This document shows, piece by piece, positions 1 through 7,831 of a DNA stretch of 20,015 nt. The DNA lies in assembly GCA_035546355.1 (NCBI GenBank), contig DATKEH010000104.1:1-20015 (forward strand), written 5' to 3'. This stretch comes from DATKEH01 sp035546355. Lineage in GTDB: Bacteria > Acidobacteriota > Thermoanaerobaculia > Multivoradales > JAIOJS01. The notes beneath the pieces were generated by a model. It was not told the origin of the DNA, made no database searches, and worked only from the letters and a program-made list of their open reading frames with translations. The first letter of the stretch is position 1, and each line of letters starts with the position of its first letter. Made by a program: the position numbers and the translations under genes.

Positions 1-1
1 C

Positions 2-976
2 AAGGCCGGCCGGGACCTGCGCAATCGGCTTCGCGGCATGCAGCACGCCGTCGTCTCGACGTTGCGCCGCAGCGAAGCCCCCGACGCCGTGGTGCAGGAG
101 CGGGTGCGCGCCCGCATGGGACGCTTCGTGTCGCATCCCTCGTCGATCGAGGTCGAGGTGCAGGACGGACGGGTGACGTTGACCGGTCCGATCCTGGAGG
201 ACGAGGCGCACGCGCTGCTGCCGGCGGTGCGGCGCGTGCCAGGCGTCCGCGAGGTCGTCAGCCTCCTGGACTACCCTTCCGATCCCGGCGGGGTCCCGGG
301 GCTGCAGCGCAACTGGGCACCCGCCACCCGCGTGCTCGCCGGCGCCACCGGCGGCGCGCTGGTGGCCTGGGGAGCCAGCCATCGCCGTGGCGTGGGGATC
401 GCCGCCGCGATCTGCGGCGGCTCGCTGCTGATCCGCAGCGTCACCAACACGCCGCTGCGCCGGCTGGTCGGCCGCGAGCGCCCGACGCGGGCGGTGGACC
501 TCACCAAGACGCTCACCGTGCGGGCGCCGCTCGCCACGGTGTGGAAGCTATGGGAGTCGCCGGAGCGGTTTCCCGACTTCATGGAGCACCTGGCCAAGGT
601 GGAGCGGATCGCGGAGAATCGCTACCACTGGGAGGCCCACGGCCCGGCCGGCTCCTGTCTGACCTGGGACGCCGAGGTGACGCGTGAGGAGCCGCAGCGG
701 CAGATCTCGTGGCGCAGCCTGCCGGGCTCCGACGTCGGCACCGAAGGCACCGTCCGCTTCGAATCGGCCGAGGATGGCGCCACCCGGCTTCACATCCGCA
801 TGAGCTACAACCCGCCCGGGGGGCTGTTGGGACACCTGGCGGCCGCCCTGCTCCGGGAGGACGCCAAGCACGCGCTCGACGACGACCTGGTGCGCCTCAA
901 GTCGCTGCTCGAGGACGGCAAGACGACGGCTCACGGCCAGGAAGTGACCCTCGGCCAACTTCCGCGCCTCCACTGA
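2..976 (+). CDS. BON-domain / SRPBCC (polyketide cyclase-like) membrane-associated protein, 5'-partial
   Basis: The frame is open to the left edge; the 12 codons before the first ATG (position 38) encode a basic stretch ending RDLRNRLRG, typical of the lead-in to BON domains in this protein type, so the true start is probably outside the window. Numbered from that ATG: residues 17-78 form a BON domain (ERVRARMGR, then VEVQDGRVTLTG and VPGVREV), a fold usually linked to envelope or phospholipid association. Residues about 97-138 are Gly/Ala-rich and hydrophobic and may form one or two membrane helices. Residues about 150-290 match the SRPBCC/START-like fold (KTLTVRAPLATVWKLWESPERFPDFMEHL), which binds hydrophobic ligands. 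BON plus SRPBCC fusions are recurrent and usually annotated only as SRPBCC family protein. The ligand is unknown. Stop TGA at 974-976. Confidence 0.85.
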   Translation, partial: KAGRDLRNRLRGMQHAVVSTLRRSEAPDAVVQERVRARMGRFVSHPSSIEVEVQDGRVTLTGPILEDEAHALLPAVRRVPGVREVVSLLDYPSDPGGVPGLQRNWAPATRVLAGATGGALVAWGASHRRGVGIAAAICGGSLLIRSVTNTPLRRLVGRERPTRAVDLTKTLTVRAPLATVWKLWESPERFPDFMEHLAKVERIAENRYHWEAHGPAGSCLTWDAEVTREEPQRQISWRSLPGSDVGTEGTVRFESAEDGATRLHIRMSYNPPGGLLGHLAAALLREDAKHALDDDLVRLKSLLEDGKTTAHGQEVTLGQLPRLH

Positions 977-1080
977 CGCCACGACTCGCCGATCGCCAGC
1001 CGGGTACTGGCGTCGAAGGGCGATTGCAGCATAGATTCCACCAGCGGGGCGCTACGCCCTGAAAGGACGGGAGGGCCCCG
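977..1080. other. intergenic region with two small hairpins and the glycosyltransferase ribosome binding site
   Basis: This 104-bp gap separates the BON/SRPBCC gene from the glycosyltransferase. It holds an inverted repeat CGCCAG/CTGGCG (994-999 and 1007-1012, 7-nt loop) and a second one GGGCG/CGCCC (1047-1051 and 1055-1059, 3-nt loop). Neither is followed by a T tract, so neither looks like an intrinsic terminator. A Shine-Dalgarno GGGAGG at 1069-1074 sits 6 nt before the ATG at 1081. I see no convincing promoter. Confidence 0.4.
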
Positions 1081-1830
1081 ATGAAGCCGCGCCAACGCCA
1101 TGCCCGGAGTCGAAGACGTGGGCTCCCCCGCATCGCCGCTATCGTCCCGGCCTACAACGAACACCGCACCCTGGGTGACGTGCTGCGCTCGCTGCGGTCG
1201 AGCCACCGGGTAGACGAGGTGCTGGTGGTCTCCGACGGCTCCACCGATCCGACGGTAGACGTGGCTCGCCGATTCGGCGTCAAGGTCATCCACCGGCGGC
1301 GCAACCACGGCAAGGGCACGGCGATGGCCGTGGGGGTCGCCCACACTCGCGCCCGGGTGCTGCTCTTCGTCGACGGCGACATCGCCGGCCTCACCGGCGA
1401 CCATCTGGCGGCGCTCATGGAGCCCGTGCTGGCGGGAACCGTGGCCATGCAGGTCGGGATCCGCAACCGCGGCCGCCTGCTCAATCGCCTCCACCCCAGA
1501 ACCGGTCCGCTGCTGTCCGGAATTCGTTGCCTGCGGCGCGAGGTGTTCGAGGCCGTGCCCTCTCGCTACCTCGAAGGATTCCGGGTGGAGACGGCCCTCA
1601 ACTGGGCCTGTCGGCGGCTGCGGCTGCGGCGGGGTACGGTGGTGCTGCACGGCATCCGCCACCTGGTCAAGGAGCGGAAGCGGGGACTGCTCGCCGGGCT
1701 CGGGGGGCGGCTGCGGATGTTCACCTCGGTGTTCCTGGCCTTCCTGCGCCTGCGCCTGGAGCCCGCGCCGCGACGCCGCCGACCGTTGCGCCCGCCGCTC
1801 GAGCCCGACCTCGAGCTGATCAATTTCTGA
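1081..1830 (+). CDS. family 2 glycosyltransferase (GT-A fold), dolichyl-phosphate-sugar-synthase-like
   Basis: The 249-residue protein has the GT2 nucleotide-sugar binding core: IVPAYNE (21-27), VVSDGSTD (49-56), RRNHGKGTAM (73-82) and the metal-binding DGD (98-100). SGIRCLRREVFEA (146-158) and LEGFRVETALN (164-174) resemble the acceptor-site region of small GT2 enzymes that move a sugar from a nucleotide donor to a lipid phosphate or other small acceptor. The C-terminal 50 residues are strongly basic with a short hydrophobic stretch (MFTSVFLAFLRL, 213-224), which suggests peripheral membrane contact. The start is supported by GGGAGG 6 nt upstream. The gene converges on the PAP2-like gene: the two stops are 2 nt apart with no terminator between them. 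Donor and acceptor cannot be told from sequence. Confidence 0.9.
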   Translation: MKPRQRHARSRRRGLPRIAAIVPAYNEHRTLGDVLRSLRSSHRVDEVLVVSDGSTDPTVDVARRFGVKVIHRRRNHGKGTAMAVGVAHTRARVLLFVDGDIAGLTGDHLAALMEPVLAGTVAMQVGIRNRGRLLNRLHPRTGPLLSGIRCLRREVFEAVPSRYLEGFRVETALNWACRRLRLRRGTVVLHGIRHLVKERKRGLLAGLGGRLRMFTSVFLAFLRLRLEPAPRRRRPLRPPLEPDLELINF

Positions 1831-1832
1831 CG

Positions 1833-2717
1833 CTAGAAGCGCCAGGAGATGGCCACTCCGCCCCCTCCGGGGAGGGGCACCGCCGCCGCGCTCCAGGCGC
1901 TCGCATGCGAGTCGTTCTCTGCCACCGCGGCGGTCGACTCCCAGGCCAGGTACCAGCCGAGGAAGGCCTGCGAGGGGTAATGCTGCTCGTTGTTCACCCG
2001 CGCCCAGGCGGTCCCCACCGAGGCCAGCACCCAGAGCCACCGCACGGGCCGCTGGGGGGTCATGCGGGCCGCGGTGAGCATCGGCACCGCGGCCAGGAAG
2101 GCATGGCCGCTCACCCCGTGCGTCTCGGCGAACGGCTGCCAGTCGGAACCGCCCTCCTCACCCGGGCGCCCCGAACCCACCAGCTGTTGCAGGTAGTACA
2201 TCGCGGGCAGGCCGACCAGATAGCCACGGGCCGAGCGCCCCGCCCAGCGGCCCAGCGGCCCGGTGCCCTCGTCCCGCACCAGCACCGCCCCGACCAGCGC
2301 CGCAGCGGCCAGGGTGGCGGCGAGGGCACCCTCCTCGCTCAGCTCGTCGGCGGCGGCGGCGAAATCGTCACCGCCAGTGCTCCGCCCCTCCTGGACCCAA
2401 TCGTAGAGCTCCTGGTCGGCGGCGGTATTGGCGACGGCGGCCGCGGCGGCCAGACCCCCGGTGAGCCGCAGCAAGCGGTCCCGCGAGTAGAACCTGCCGT
2501 AGTCGCCGGCCAGCGTCCGCCACGGCCCGCGGCGTTCGCCGCCCGACTCTGCCGCCGCCTCGACCGCCGGCGCCGCCGGCTCCTCCGATCCCCGCTCGGC
2601 AACCCGGGACGCGAGGCCTGAGGCCGGCGCCGGATCCGACGCACCCGAGTCGGCGCCGCCGGGGAGCGGCGAAGCCAGCAGCCCGACGACGAGGATGGCG
2701 ACGGGGTGGAGCTGCAT
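1833..2717 (-). CDS. PAP2-superfamily protein with altered phosphatase motifs, exported
   Basis: Residues 1-22 look like a signal peptide (QLHPVAILVVGLLASPLPGG), followed by an Ala/Pro/Glu-rich linker (23-65). The rest has the three PAP2 (type 2 phosphatidic acid phosphatase) motifs in order. Motif 1 (K-x6-RP) reads QLVGSGRP at about 178-185, with Gln where the Lys belongs. Motif 2 is SGH (203-205). Motif 3 (SR-x5-H-x3-D) reads ARVNNEQHYPSQ at 239-250: nucleophile His246 and Arg240 are present but the Asp that normally activates the His is Gln250. Catalysis may be weak, altered or lost; the fold call is firm. It is the last gene of the minus-strand envelope unit, 26 nt after the sensor kinase stop. 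No strong Shine-Dalgarno is seen before the ATG. Confidence 0.85.
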   Translation of the reverse strand: MQLHPVAILVVGLLASPLPGGADSGASDPAPASGLASRVAERGSEEPAAPAVEAAAESGGERRGPWRTLAGDYGRFYSRDRLLRLTGGLAAAAAVANTAADQELYDWVQEGRSTGGDDFAAAADELSEEGALAATLAAAALVGAVLVRDEGTGPLGRWAGRSARGYLVGLPAMYYLQQLVGSGRPGEEGGSDWQPFAETHGVSGHAFLAAVPMLTAARMTPQRPVRWLWVLASVGTAWARVNNEQHYPSQAFLGWYLAWESTAAVAENDSHASAWSAAAVPLPGGGGVAISWRF

Positions 2718-2743
2718 CGCGGATCCGCTGCCGAGGTGCGTGC

Positions 2744-5695
2744 CTAGTCAGGCGGGTCCGCGCAGGCAGCGCCGGCCTCGACGCCGTTCGATGGGCTTCC
2801 CGCCGCTCGGCGCTGCCGCAGCAGCCGGGCGGCGGCGGCGACCAGCTCGGCCAACGCTTCCTGCTCCACCGGTTTCTGCAGCACCAGGTCGACGGCGCCG
2901 TGCTGGCCGACGCTGTCCCCGACCTCCCACCCGCTGGTCAGGGCCACCACGGTCGCCGGGGCTCGCCGCCGCACCTCCGAGGCCAGGTCGAGGCCCGAGG
3001 CGTGGGTCATGCTCCAGTCGCTGATCACCAGGTCGTACCCCTCGGGAAGCCGGGCCAAGGCCTCTGCCGCGGTGGCCGCGGTTGCCACCCGATGCCCCGC
3101 CAGGAGACGCGACAGCACTTCGCGGGCCGAGACGTCGTCGTCCACCACCAGCACCGCCAATGCCGGCACCTCGCCGGCGCTGGCGACAGCCGGCACGGCC
3201 GGTCGCGTCTGCGGCCGGGTCGGAACCCACAGCGAGAACGTGGCGCCACCTCCGGGGACGCTGTCGACCCCGATGCGCCCGCCCTCGCCCCTGACGAGCC
3301 CCCATACGGTGCTCAGGCCGAGACCGGTGCCGAGCTCCGGCCCCTTGGTGGTGAAGAACGGGTCGAACGCCCGGCGCCGGGTCTCCTCGTCCATCCCCGA
3401 GCCGGTGTCCCCCACCGTGACGGCGACGCCCTCGCCGTGGCGGCAGGTGGCGATACGGATGATGCCACCTTCCGGCATGGCGTCCACGGCATTGAAGATG
3501 AGGTTGGAGAGGATCTCCTCCCAGGTCGCCTCGCTGCTCTCGATCGGCGGCGGCGAGCCCAGCTCCAGCTCGATGGCGATCGTCCGCCCGTGACGCTGCG
3601 CCTCCGTCTGCCACTTGGGGCGCGTCACCTCCACGCTGTCGCGCACCACGGCGTCGAGGTCGACGGGGCGCCGCTCGCTGGCATCGCTGGGCCGTCCGAA
3701 GGTCTGGATGCGGCGGACCACGGCCGAGGCGCGGCGGGTGGTCTCCACCACCTTGGCGGCGTCCTCGCGCACCGCTTCCGGCGCTTCGGGATGGGCGGCG
3801 ATCAGCTGTGAATAACCGAGGATGCCGGTGAGCAGGTTGTTGAAGTTGTGGGCGACACCCGCCGCCATCTGTCCCAGGGCGCGCAGCTTCTCCGCCTGGT
3901 GGAGCTGGTCGCGGAAGCGCACCGCCGCCTGTTCGCGCGCCCGTCGCTCGGTGATGTCGCGGGCGATGCCATGGACGCCCACAGGCCTCCCGTCGTGGCT
4001 CATCCAGCGCCAGGCCACCTCCACCGTGACCAGGCTACCGTCGCTGCGCACCACCTCGAGCTCGCGGGCTCGCCGCGGTTCTCCCGGCGCCGACTCCTCC
4101 TCGTCCCGCCTCAGCCGCGCCGCGTCGGGGGCGCTGAGCAACGGGTAGAGCGAGCGCCCCTGTAGCTCGTCGCCGCCATACCCGGTCAGCTCCTCGCCGG
4201 CTCGATTCACCGATACCAGGCGGAGCTCGAGGTCGGTGGTGAACACCATGTCGCGGGCGTTGTCGAACAGGTCCCGGTACAGCGACTCCGACTCGCGCAG
4301 GGCTTCCTCGGAGGCCCTCAGCGCCTCCGCCATGTCGTTGAAGGAGGTCGCGAGCTCGCCGATCTCGCCGCCGGCGGTAGCGGGGATCGGCGCCGTGCGG
4401 TCCCCCGACGCCAGCCGCCGCGTCCCGGCGACCAGCGCCGCCACCGGCCGGGTGATGCTGGCCGAGCCGAGGACACTGATCAAGCCGGCCGCCAGCAGTA
4501 CCCCCAGCCCGACGATCGCCAGCCGGCGCTCGAGATCGGCGAGAAAGGCCAGCGCCTCGTCGCGCGACCCCTGGATGAAATACCGCGCTCCCGCGCCGAG
4601 ATCGCCGGCGAGGGTCAAGTAGGTCTCGTCACCGACCCTGACCTGGAACGGACGGCCCGAGGCGGGCGCCGCGGCGGCGATCCGCGCCGCGAGCTCGCTG
4701 CGCCCCTGCCGCGACCAGGAAGAAGCGACCAGTCGCCTGCCGACGGCGAAGCTCACCTCGCTGGAGGTCATGTCGCGGAGGCGGGCGGCGAGTCCGTCTT
4801 CGATCTCGAATCCGGTGACCAGCGTGCCGACCAGCTCGTCCTGCGACCAGATCGGGACGGTCACCGTCTGCACCAGCCGCCCCTTCCATGCCTGCAGGAT
4901 GCTGCTGTCGTGTCCTTCCAGGGCCTCCGCGATCCCCCTCAGGTCGCCGCCCCCGGTACCGCTGCGGCGCACCACCAGCGAGGTGGCGGTACCGCCCTCC
5001 GCCAGCAGGGCCACCAGATCCACCCCCAGAGCCTGTTGCACCTCCCGGGCGACGGTCTCCGGCGCACCTCCCGCCGACAGGGCCGCCGACACCTCGGCGG
5101 CGGTGCGGGATGCCTCCGCGGCCAACGCGGCGACGATCTCGCCGCCGGACAGGCCGAGGGCGAGCGCCTCGACGCCGCCCTCCTTCGCGCCCGGCACGGG
5201 TGCGACGGCCACCTGGTAGGTCGTCCCCCCCACGGTCCAGCTCGCCGCCAGCGCTCCCGCTTCTCGTAACGCCGCGAGGGCGGCGGCCGACAGCCCCGGC
5301 ACCCCCTGGGCGGCCGCCACCTCGAGATGGGCCAGGGGCGCCCCCGCAGCGTCGGTGACGACGAACAGATCGCTGCCGACGATGCCCTGAAAGCGCCGCG
5401 CCTCGCGCGCCACCGTCCGCGCCTGCAGCTCCCGATCGGCGGACGGCAGGTCGAGCGTGGCGGTGAAGCGGGGGTCCTCCGCCACCACCCAGCTCTGCGT
5501 CCGCAGCCATCGCCCGCGCTCGCTCATCAGGGCACGGAACACCAGCTCGGTGCGCGCCAGCTCGTCACGCAGCCGCGCCTCCACCTGCTTGGCGACGAAG
5601 CCGTGGATCAGGGCCAGGGACGCCCCGACCAACAGCGTCACCACCCCGAAGGTGAAGGCCAGGAACTTGCCGCGCAAGCTGAGGCGGAAGGACAC
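2744..5695 (-). CDS. hybrid sensor histidine kinase (extracytoplasmic sensor-HAMP-PAS-HisKA-HATPase-REC)
   Basis: This is a 983-residue membrane sensor kinase with a GTG start. Order: membrane helix about 11-31; large extracytoplasmic region about 33-390, possibly a Cache-like sensor (I do not recognise a ligand signature); second helix about 392-412; HAMP about 413-465; PAS about 470-585 ending in IARDITERR; phosphoacceptor helix with His616 in AAGVAHNFNNLLTGILGYSQ; ATPase domain with N box (NLIFNAVDAM, 731-740), G1 (DTGSGM, 763-768), F box (FDPFFTTK, 777-784) and G2 (GTGLGLS, 789-795); C-terminal receiver (about 845-955) with VDDD 851-854, phosphoacceptor Asp893, Thr920 and Lys941. There is no DNA-binding output, so the signal must pass to another protein or the receiver acts as a phosphate sink. 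It starts 3 nt after the cupredoxin stop, indicating co-expression. Confidence 0.95.
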   Translation of the reverse strand: MSFRLSLRGKFLAFTFGVVTLLVGASLALIHGFVAKQVEARLRDELARTELVFRALMSERGRWLRTQSWVVAEDPRFTATLDLPSADRELQARTVAREARRFQGIVGSDLFVVTDAAGAPLAHLEVAAAQGVPGLSAAALAALREAGALAASWTVGGTTYQVAVAPVPGAKEGGVEALALGLSGGEIVAALAAEASRTAAEVSAALSAGGAPETVAREVQQALGVDLVALLAEGGTATSLVVRRSGTGGGDLRGIAEALEGHDSSILQAWKGRLVQTVTVPIWSQDELVGTLVTGFEIEDGLAARLRDMTSSEVSFAVGRRLVASSWSRQGRSELAARIAAAAPASGRPFQVRVGDETYLTLAGDLGAGARYFIQGSRDEALAFLADLERRLAIVGLGVLLAAGLISVLGSASITRPVAALVAGTRRLASGDRTAPIPATAGGEIGELATSFNDMAEALRASEEALRESESLYRDLFDNARDMVFTTDLELRLVSVNRAGEELTGYGGDELQGRSLYPLLSAPDAARLRRDEEESAPGEPRRARELEVVRSDGSLVTVEVAWRWMSHDGRPVGVHGIARDITERRAREQAAVRFRDQLHQAEKLRALGQMAAGVAHNFNNLLTGILGYSQLIAAHPEAPEAVREDAAKVVETTRRASAVVRRIQTFGRPSDASERRPVDLDAVVRDSVEVTRPKWQTEAQRHGRTIAIELELGSPPPIESSEATWEEILSNLIFNAVDAMPEGGIIRIATCRHGEGVAVTVGDTGSGMDEETRRRAFDPFFTTKGPELGTGLGLSTVWGLVRGEGGRIGVDSVPGGGATFSLWVPTRPQTRPAVPAVASAGEVPALAVLVVDDDVSAREVLSRLLAGHRVATAATAAEALARLPEGYDLVISDWSMTHASGLDLASEVRRRAPATVVALTSGWEVGDSVGQHGAVDLVLQKPVEQEALAELVAAAARLLRQRRAAGSPSNGVEAGAACADPPD

Positions 5696-5698
5696 GGT

Positions 5699-6373
5699 CT
5701 AGAAGTCCAGGGCGACGCGCGCGGTCCCGTCGGCCGCCACCGTGACGGTGTGCGACCGCTCCCCCGCCGTCGGGTGCCAGGCGCGGACGGTGTAGGTTCC
5801 GGCGGCGAGCCCGGAGAACAGGAACCCGCCGTCAGCGGCGGGGACGGTGAACGCGGGCCCGTCGAGCACCCGGACGAAGGCCTTCATGCCCGGGTGGATC
5901 TCGCAGCGCACCACCACCACCCCGGAGGTGGTGAAGGTCTGCCGGCTCGATTCACCCCTGGCGTAGCGGCCGAGGTCGAAACGATCCCCGGCCATGACGG
6001 AGAAGACGTTGTGGTAGTAGTCGTCGTCGTTGGGGAACTCGACCGCCCCCCCCGCGCGCACCGGCAGGACGTGGGGTAGGAAGGCCTCGTCGAGCTGTCG
6101 CATCACGGCGGGCGGCGGCGGCGGCTCCACCCGGACCTCGCCGTCCACCCCCTCGAGCCACACCACCACGTCCTCGACCCCCCCGCGAGCCCCGGTCGCC
6201 CCCCGTCCCGACCGCTCGGGCCCCATGTAGTACCGCGGCGGCGGCTTGGGCCGCACGGACGAGGGAGCGGTGACCGTGCCGGCGACCTCCGCCGCCGCCA
6301 GGGGCCACGGCGAGACCGCAAGGACCAGCGCCACGGCCACCCGGCGTGGACAGCGACGGAGGCCCCGCCTCAC
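5699..6373 (-). CDS. exported cupredoxin (plastocyanin/methylamine-utilisation-type) with C-terminal beta-sandwich
   Basis: The 224-residue protein starts at GTG 6371-6373, with GGAGGT 8 nt upstream and a GTGA overlap with the preceding porin stop. The frame stays open further upstream, but that extension only shadows the porin gene. Residues 1-28 form a signal peptide (basic RRGLRRCPRR, then VAVALVLAVSPWPLAAA). A Pro-rich linker follows (43-60), then the cupredoxin core: VEFPNDDDYYHNVFS with His121, and VVRCEIHPGM with Cys157, His160 and Met163, a complete type 1 copper ligand set. Residues about 175-224 (GGFLFSGLAAGTYTVRAWHP) resemble the carboxypeptidase-regulatory-like beta-sandwich that often follows such domains. 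Likely role: periplasmic electron carrier or copper binder. Lying between a porin and a sensor kinase suggests that it supplies or senses something crossing the envelope. Confidence 0.9.
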   Translation of the reverse strand: MRRGLRRCPRRVAVALVLAVSPWPLAAAEVAGTVTAPSSVRPKPPPRYYMGPERSGRGATGARGGVEDVVVWLEGVDGEVRVEPPPPPAVMRQLDEAFLPHVLPVRAGGAVEFPNDDDYYHNVFSVMAGDRFDLGRYARGESSRQTFTTSGVVVVRCEIHPGMKAFVRVLDGPAFTVPAADGGFLFSGLAAGTYTVRAWHPTAGERSHTVTVAADGTARVALDF

Positions 6374-7761
6374 GGCCGGACACCTCCAAAGGTGCTGGTC
6401 AGCTGGACCGCCAGGAAGCCGTCGTCGAGGGCCGCCGGAGCGCTGCGGCGCGTCTGTTGCCACACCAGCTTGCCGAGCACCCGATCGGTGAATGCGTAGC
6501 CGACCCCGGCTTCCCAGCGCTCCACGTCGGCTTCCCAGGGGGTGCGCCGACCGCCGCCCGTGCCGTCGTCGATGCGGCCGAAGTCCAGTCGGTCGTAGCG
6601 GAGGCCTCCCCACAGGCCGGCGCGAATCGCGTACCGCGCCTCCAGGTAGCCCCCCACCACCTCGAGGGGCTCGAGCCCGCCTCCGGCAGCGCGAATGGTC
6701 GGCACCTGCCACCGGTTCTGCGCCAGCTCCGCCACCACCCGCAGGTGACCCACTCCGTAGTCGACATCCAGGCCCCAGATCTGCTGCTCGAAGTCCTCCA
6801 GCGCGGCGCCCCGGGCGCGCACCGCTGGCTCCACCGCCCGATCCAGATAGGGCCCCCGCGCCCACGAGGAGCCGATCAGCAGCCCGGGCGCCGCCACCCA
6901 CGCCAGGCGCAGAGCCAGCTGCTCGCCGTCGTTGTTGTCGTCGCCTCGGAAACGCGGCGACGACAGCGTGCCCCGGGTCACCGCCAGCTGGTACTCCCAG
7001 GGACCGGCCGATCCGATAGCGGCGATGCCGACATCCCAGCAGGCGTCGTAGATCAGGGGCAAACCCGAGAACGGCCGCTCCGCGCCGCCGCCGGCGAAGC
7101 CACCGAAGTCGGCGGGCTGCCCCTCGCCGCGATGCGCCAGCAGGTCGCGATTGTCCGCCGGCAGCTGATTGGCGCGCAGGGCCGTGAAGTAGTGGTACAG
7201 CAGCGGTGTGCCGATCAGCGGATTGCGGTCGGAGTAGGCGCGCGGGGCGAACGACCCGAAGGGCGTCGGGATCTTGCCCGCCTGCAGCAGCACCTCGCCA
7301 CCGTCCCAGGAGGCCGCCTCCCAGCGGGCGTAGGAGCGCAGGAACGATTCGGGAAACACCTCGACGGAGGGATCGATCATGAACTGGTTGAAGAGCGTCA
7401 GCCGCGGCGTCACCTCGACGTCCAGGAACAAGCGCAGGCGGATGTCGTCAAAGTTGCTGTCGCCGCGGATCAGGGTGTTGAGGCGTTCGCCACCGCCGCC
7501 GCCGACCGTCGTGCCGAGGTCGAGGCTGCCTTCCAGCCACAGCCGCGACTCGGTCGTCGCCGCGGCGCCGGTCGCCCGCGACGGCTCGCCGCCAGCGTCG
7601 CCCGCGCTGTCCCCCACGCACACCCCCGCGGTGAGCCAGGCGCTCGACAGCAGCAGCAGCAACAGCCTGGCGCCTCCGGCGGTTGCGAACGCAGACGCGC
7701 TCCGCGCAGACCCGCCGGCGCCGGCGGCTGCGTACCCCGGCACCCGGGTCGATGGAGCCAC
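6370..7761 (-). CDS. outer-membrane beta-barrel (porin-like) protein
   Basis: This is up to 463 residues from GTG 7759-7761. After a signal sequence centred on LLLLLLSSAWLTAGV (33-47) the protein is made of alternating amphipathic strands with many aromatic, Gly and Asp/Asn turns (RLRLFLDVEVTPRLTLFNQF, WEYQLAVTRG, YLEARYAIRAGLWGGLRYDR, AGVGYAFTDRVLGKLVWQQT, FLAVQLTSTFGG). The segment GKIPTPFGSFAPRAYSDRNP is a typical inward-folded porin loop region. The last strand lacks a terminal aromatic residue and ends GGVRP, unlike most barrels. The start is uncertain: the GTG gives an unusually long 32-residue lead before the hydrophobic core, while a GGAGG near codon 30 could serve a TTG within the Leu run. 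It heads the minus-strand unit and is coupled to the cupredoxin by a GTGA overlap. The solute is unknown. Confidence 0.85.
   Translation of the reverse strand: MAPSTRVPGYAAAGAGGSARSASAFATAGGARLLLLLLSSAWLTAGVCVGDSAGDAGGEPSRATGAAATTESRLWLEGSLDLGTTVGGGGGERLNTLIRGDSNFDDIRLRLFLDVEVTPRLTLFNQFMIDPSVEVFPESFLRSYARWEAASWDGGEVLLQAGKIPTPFGSFAPRAYSDRNPLIGTPLLYHYFTALRANQLPADNRDLLAHRGEGQPADFGGFAGGGAERPFSGLPLIYDACWDVGIAAIGSAGPWEYQLAVTRGTLSSPRFRGDDNNDGEQLALRLAWVAAPGLLIGSSWARGPYLDRAVEPAVRARGAALEDFEQQIWGLDVDYGVGHLRVVAELAQNRWQVPTIRAAGGGLEPLEVVGGYLEARYAIRAGLWGGLRYDRLDFGRIDDGTGGGRRTPWEADVERWEAGVGYAFTDRVLGKLVWQQTRRSAPAALDDGFLAVQLTSTFGGVRP
6382..6387 (-). promoter_or_regulatory. ribosome binding site deciding the cupredoxin start
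   Basis: The minus strand reads GGAGGT, 8 nt before the GTG at 6373 and inside the last codons of the porin gene. It fixes the start at the GTGA overlap and argues against the long upstream extension of the frame. Confidence 0.75.
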
Positions 7762-7767
7762 GGAGGA

Positions 7768-7773
7768 ATTGTA
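7768..7773 (-). promoter_or_regulatory. possible -10 element of the porin unit
   Basis: The minus strand reads TACAAT (consensus TATAAT), 6 nt before the GTG at 7761. A start site 7 nt past the hexamer would fall on the G of that GTG, giving a leaderless transcript. I find no convincing -35 sequence and no Shine-Dalgarno before this GTG, so the call is tentative. Confidence 0.3.
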
Positions 7774-7831
7774 GACCGCCGCGCCACGCAGCGGGGCTCG
7801 GGCTCTCGTCGCCGACTCCCTGGGCGTGGGG

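Noticed and set aside
1007..1033. Possible second sigma-54 promoter before the glycosyltransferase (TGGCG, then TTGCA)
   Set aside because: The distance between the two boxes is several bases too long for a -24/-12 promoter.
5699..6901. A 400-codon frame extending the cupredoxin into the porin gene
   Set aside because: The signal peptide begins at the GTG of the GTGA overlap with GGAGGT upstream; the extension has no signal peptide and shadows the porin.
7649..7669. Run of CAG repeats that might be phase-variable
   Set aside because: It encodes the poly-Leu signal-peptide core of the porin; three-base units do not shift frame and the run is only a few units long.
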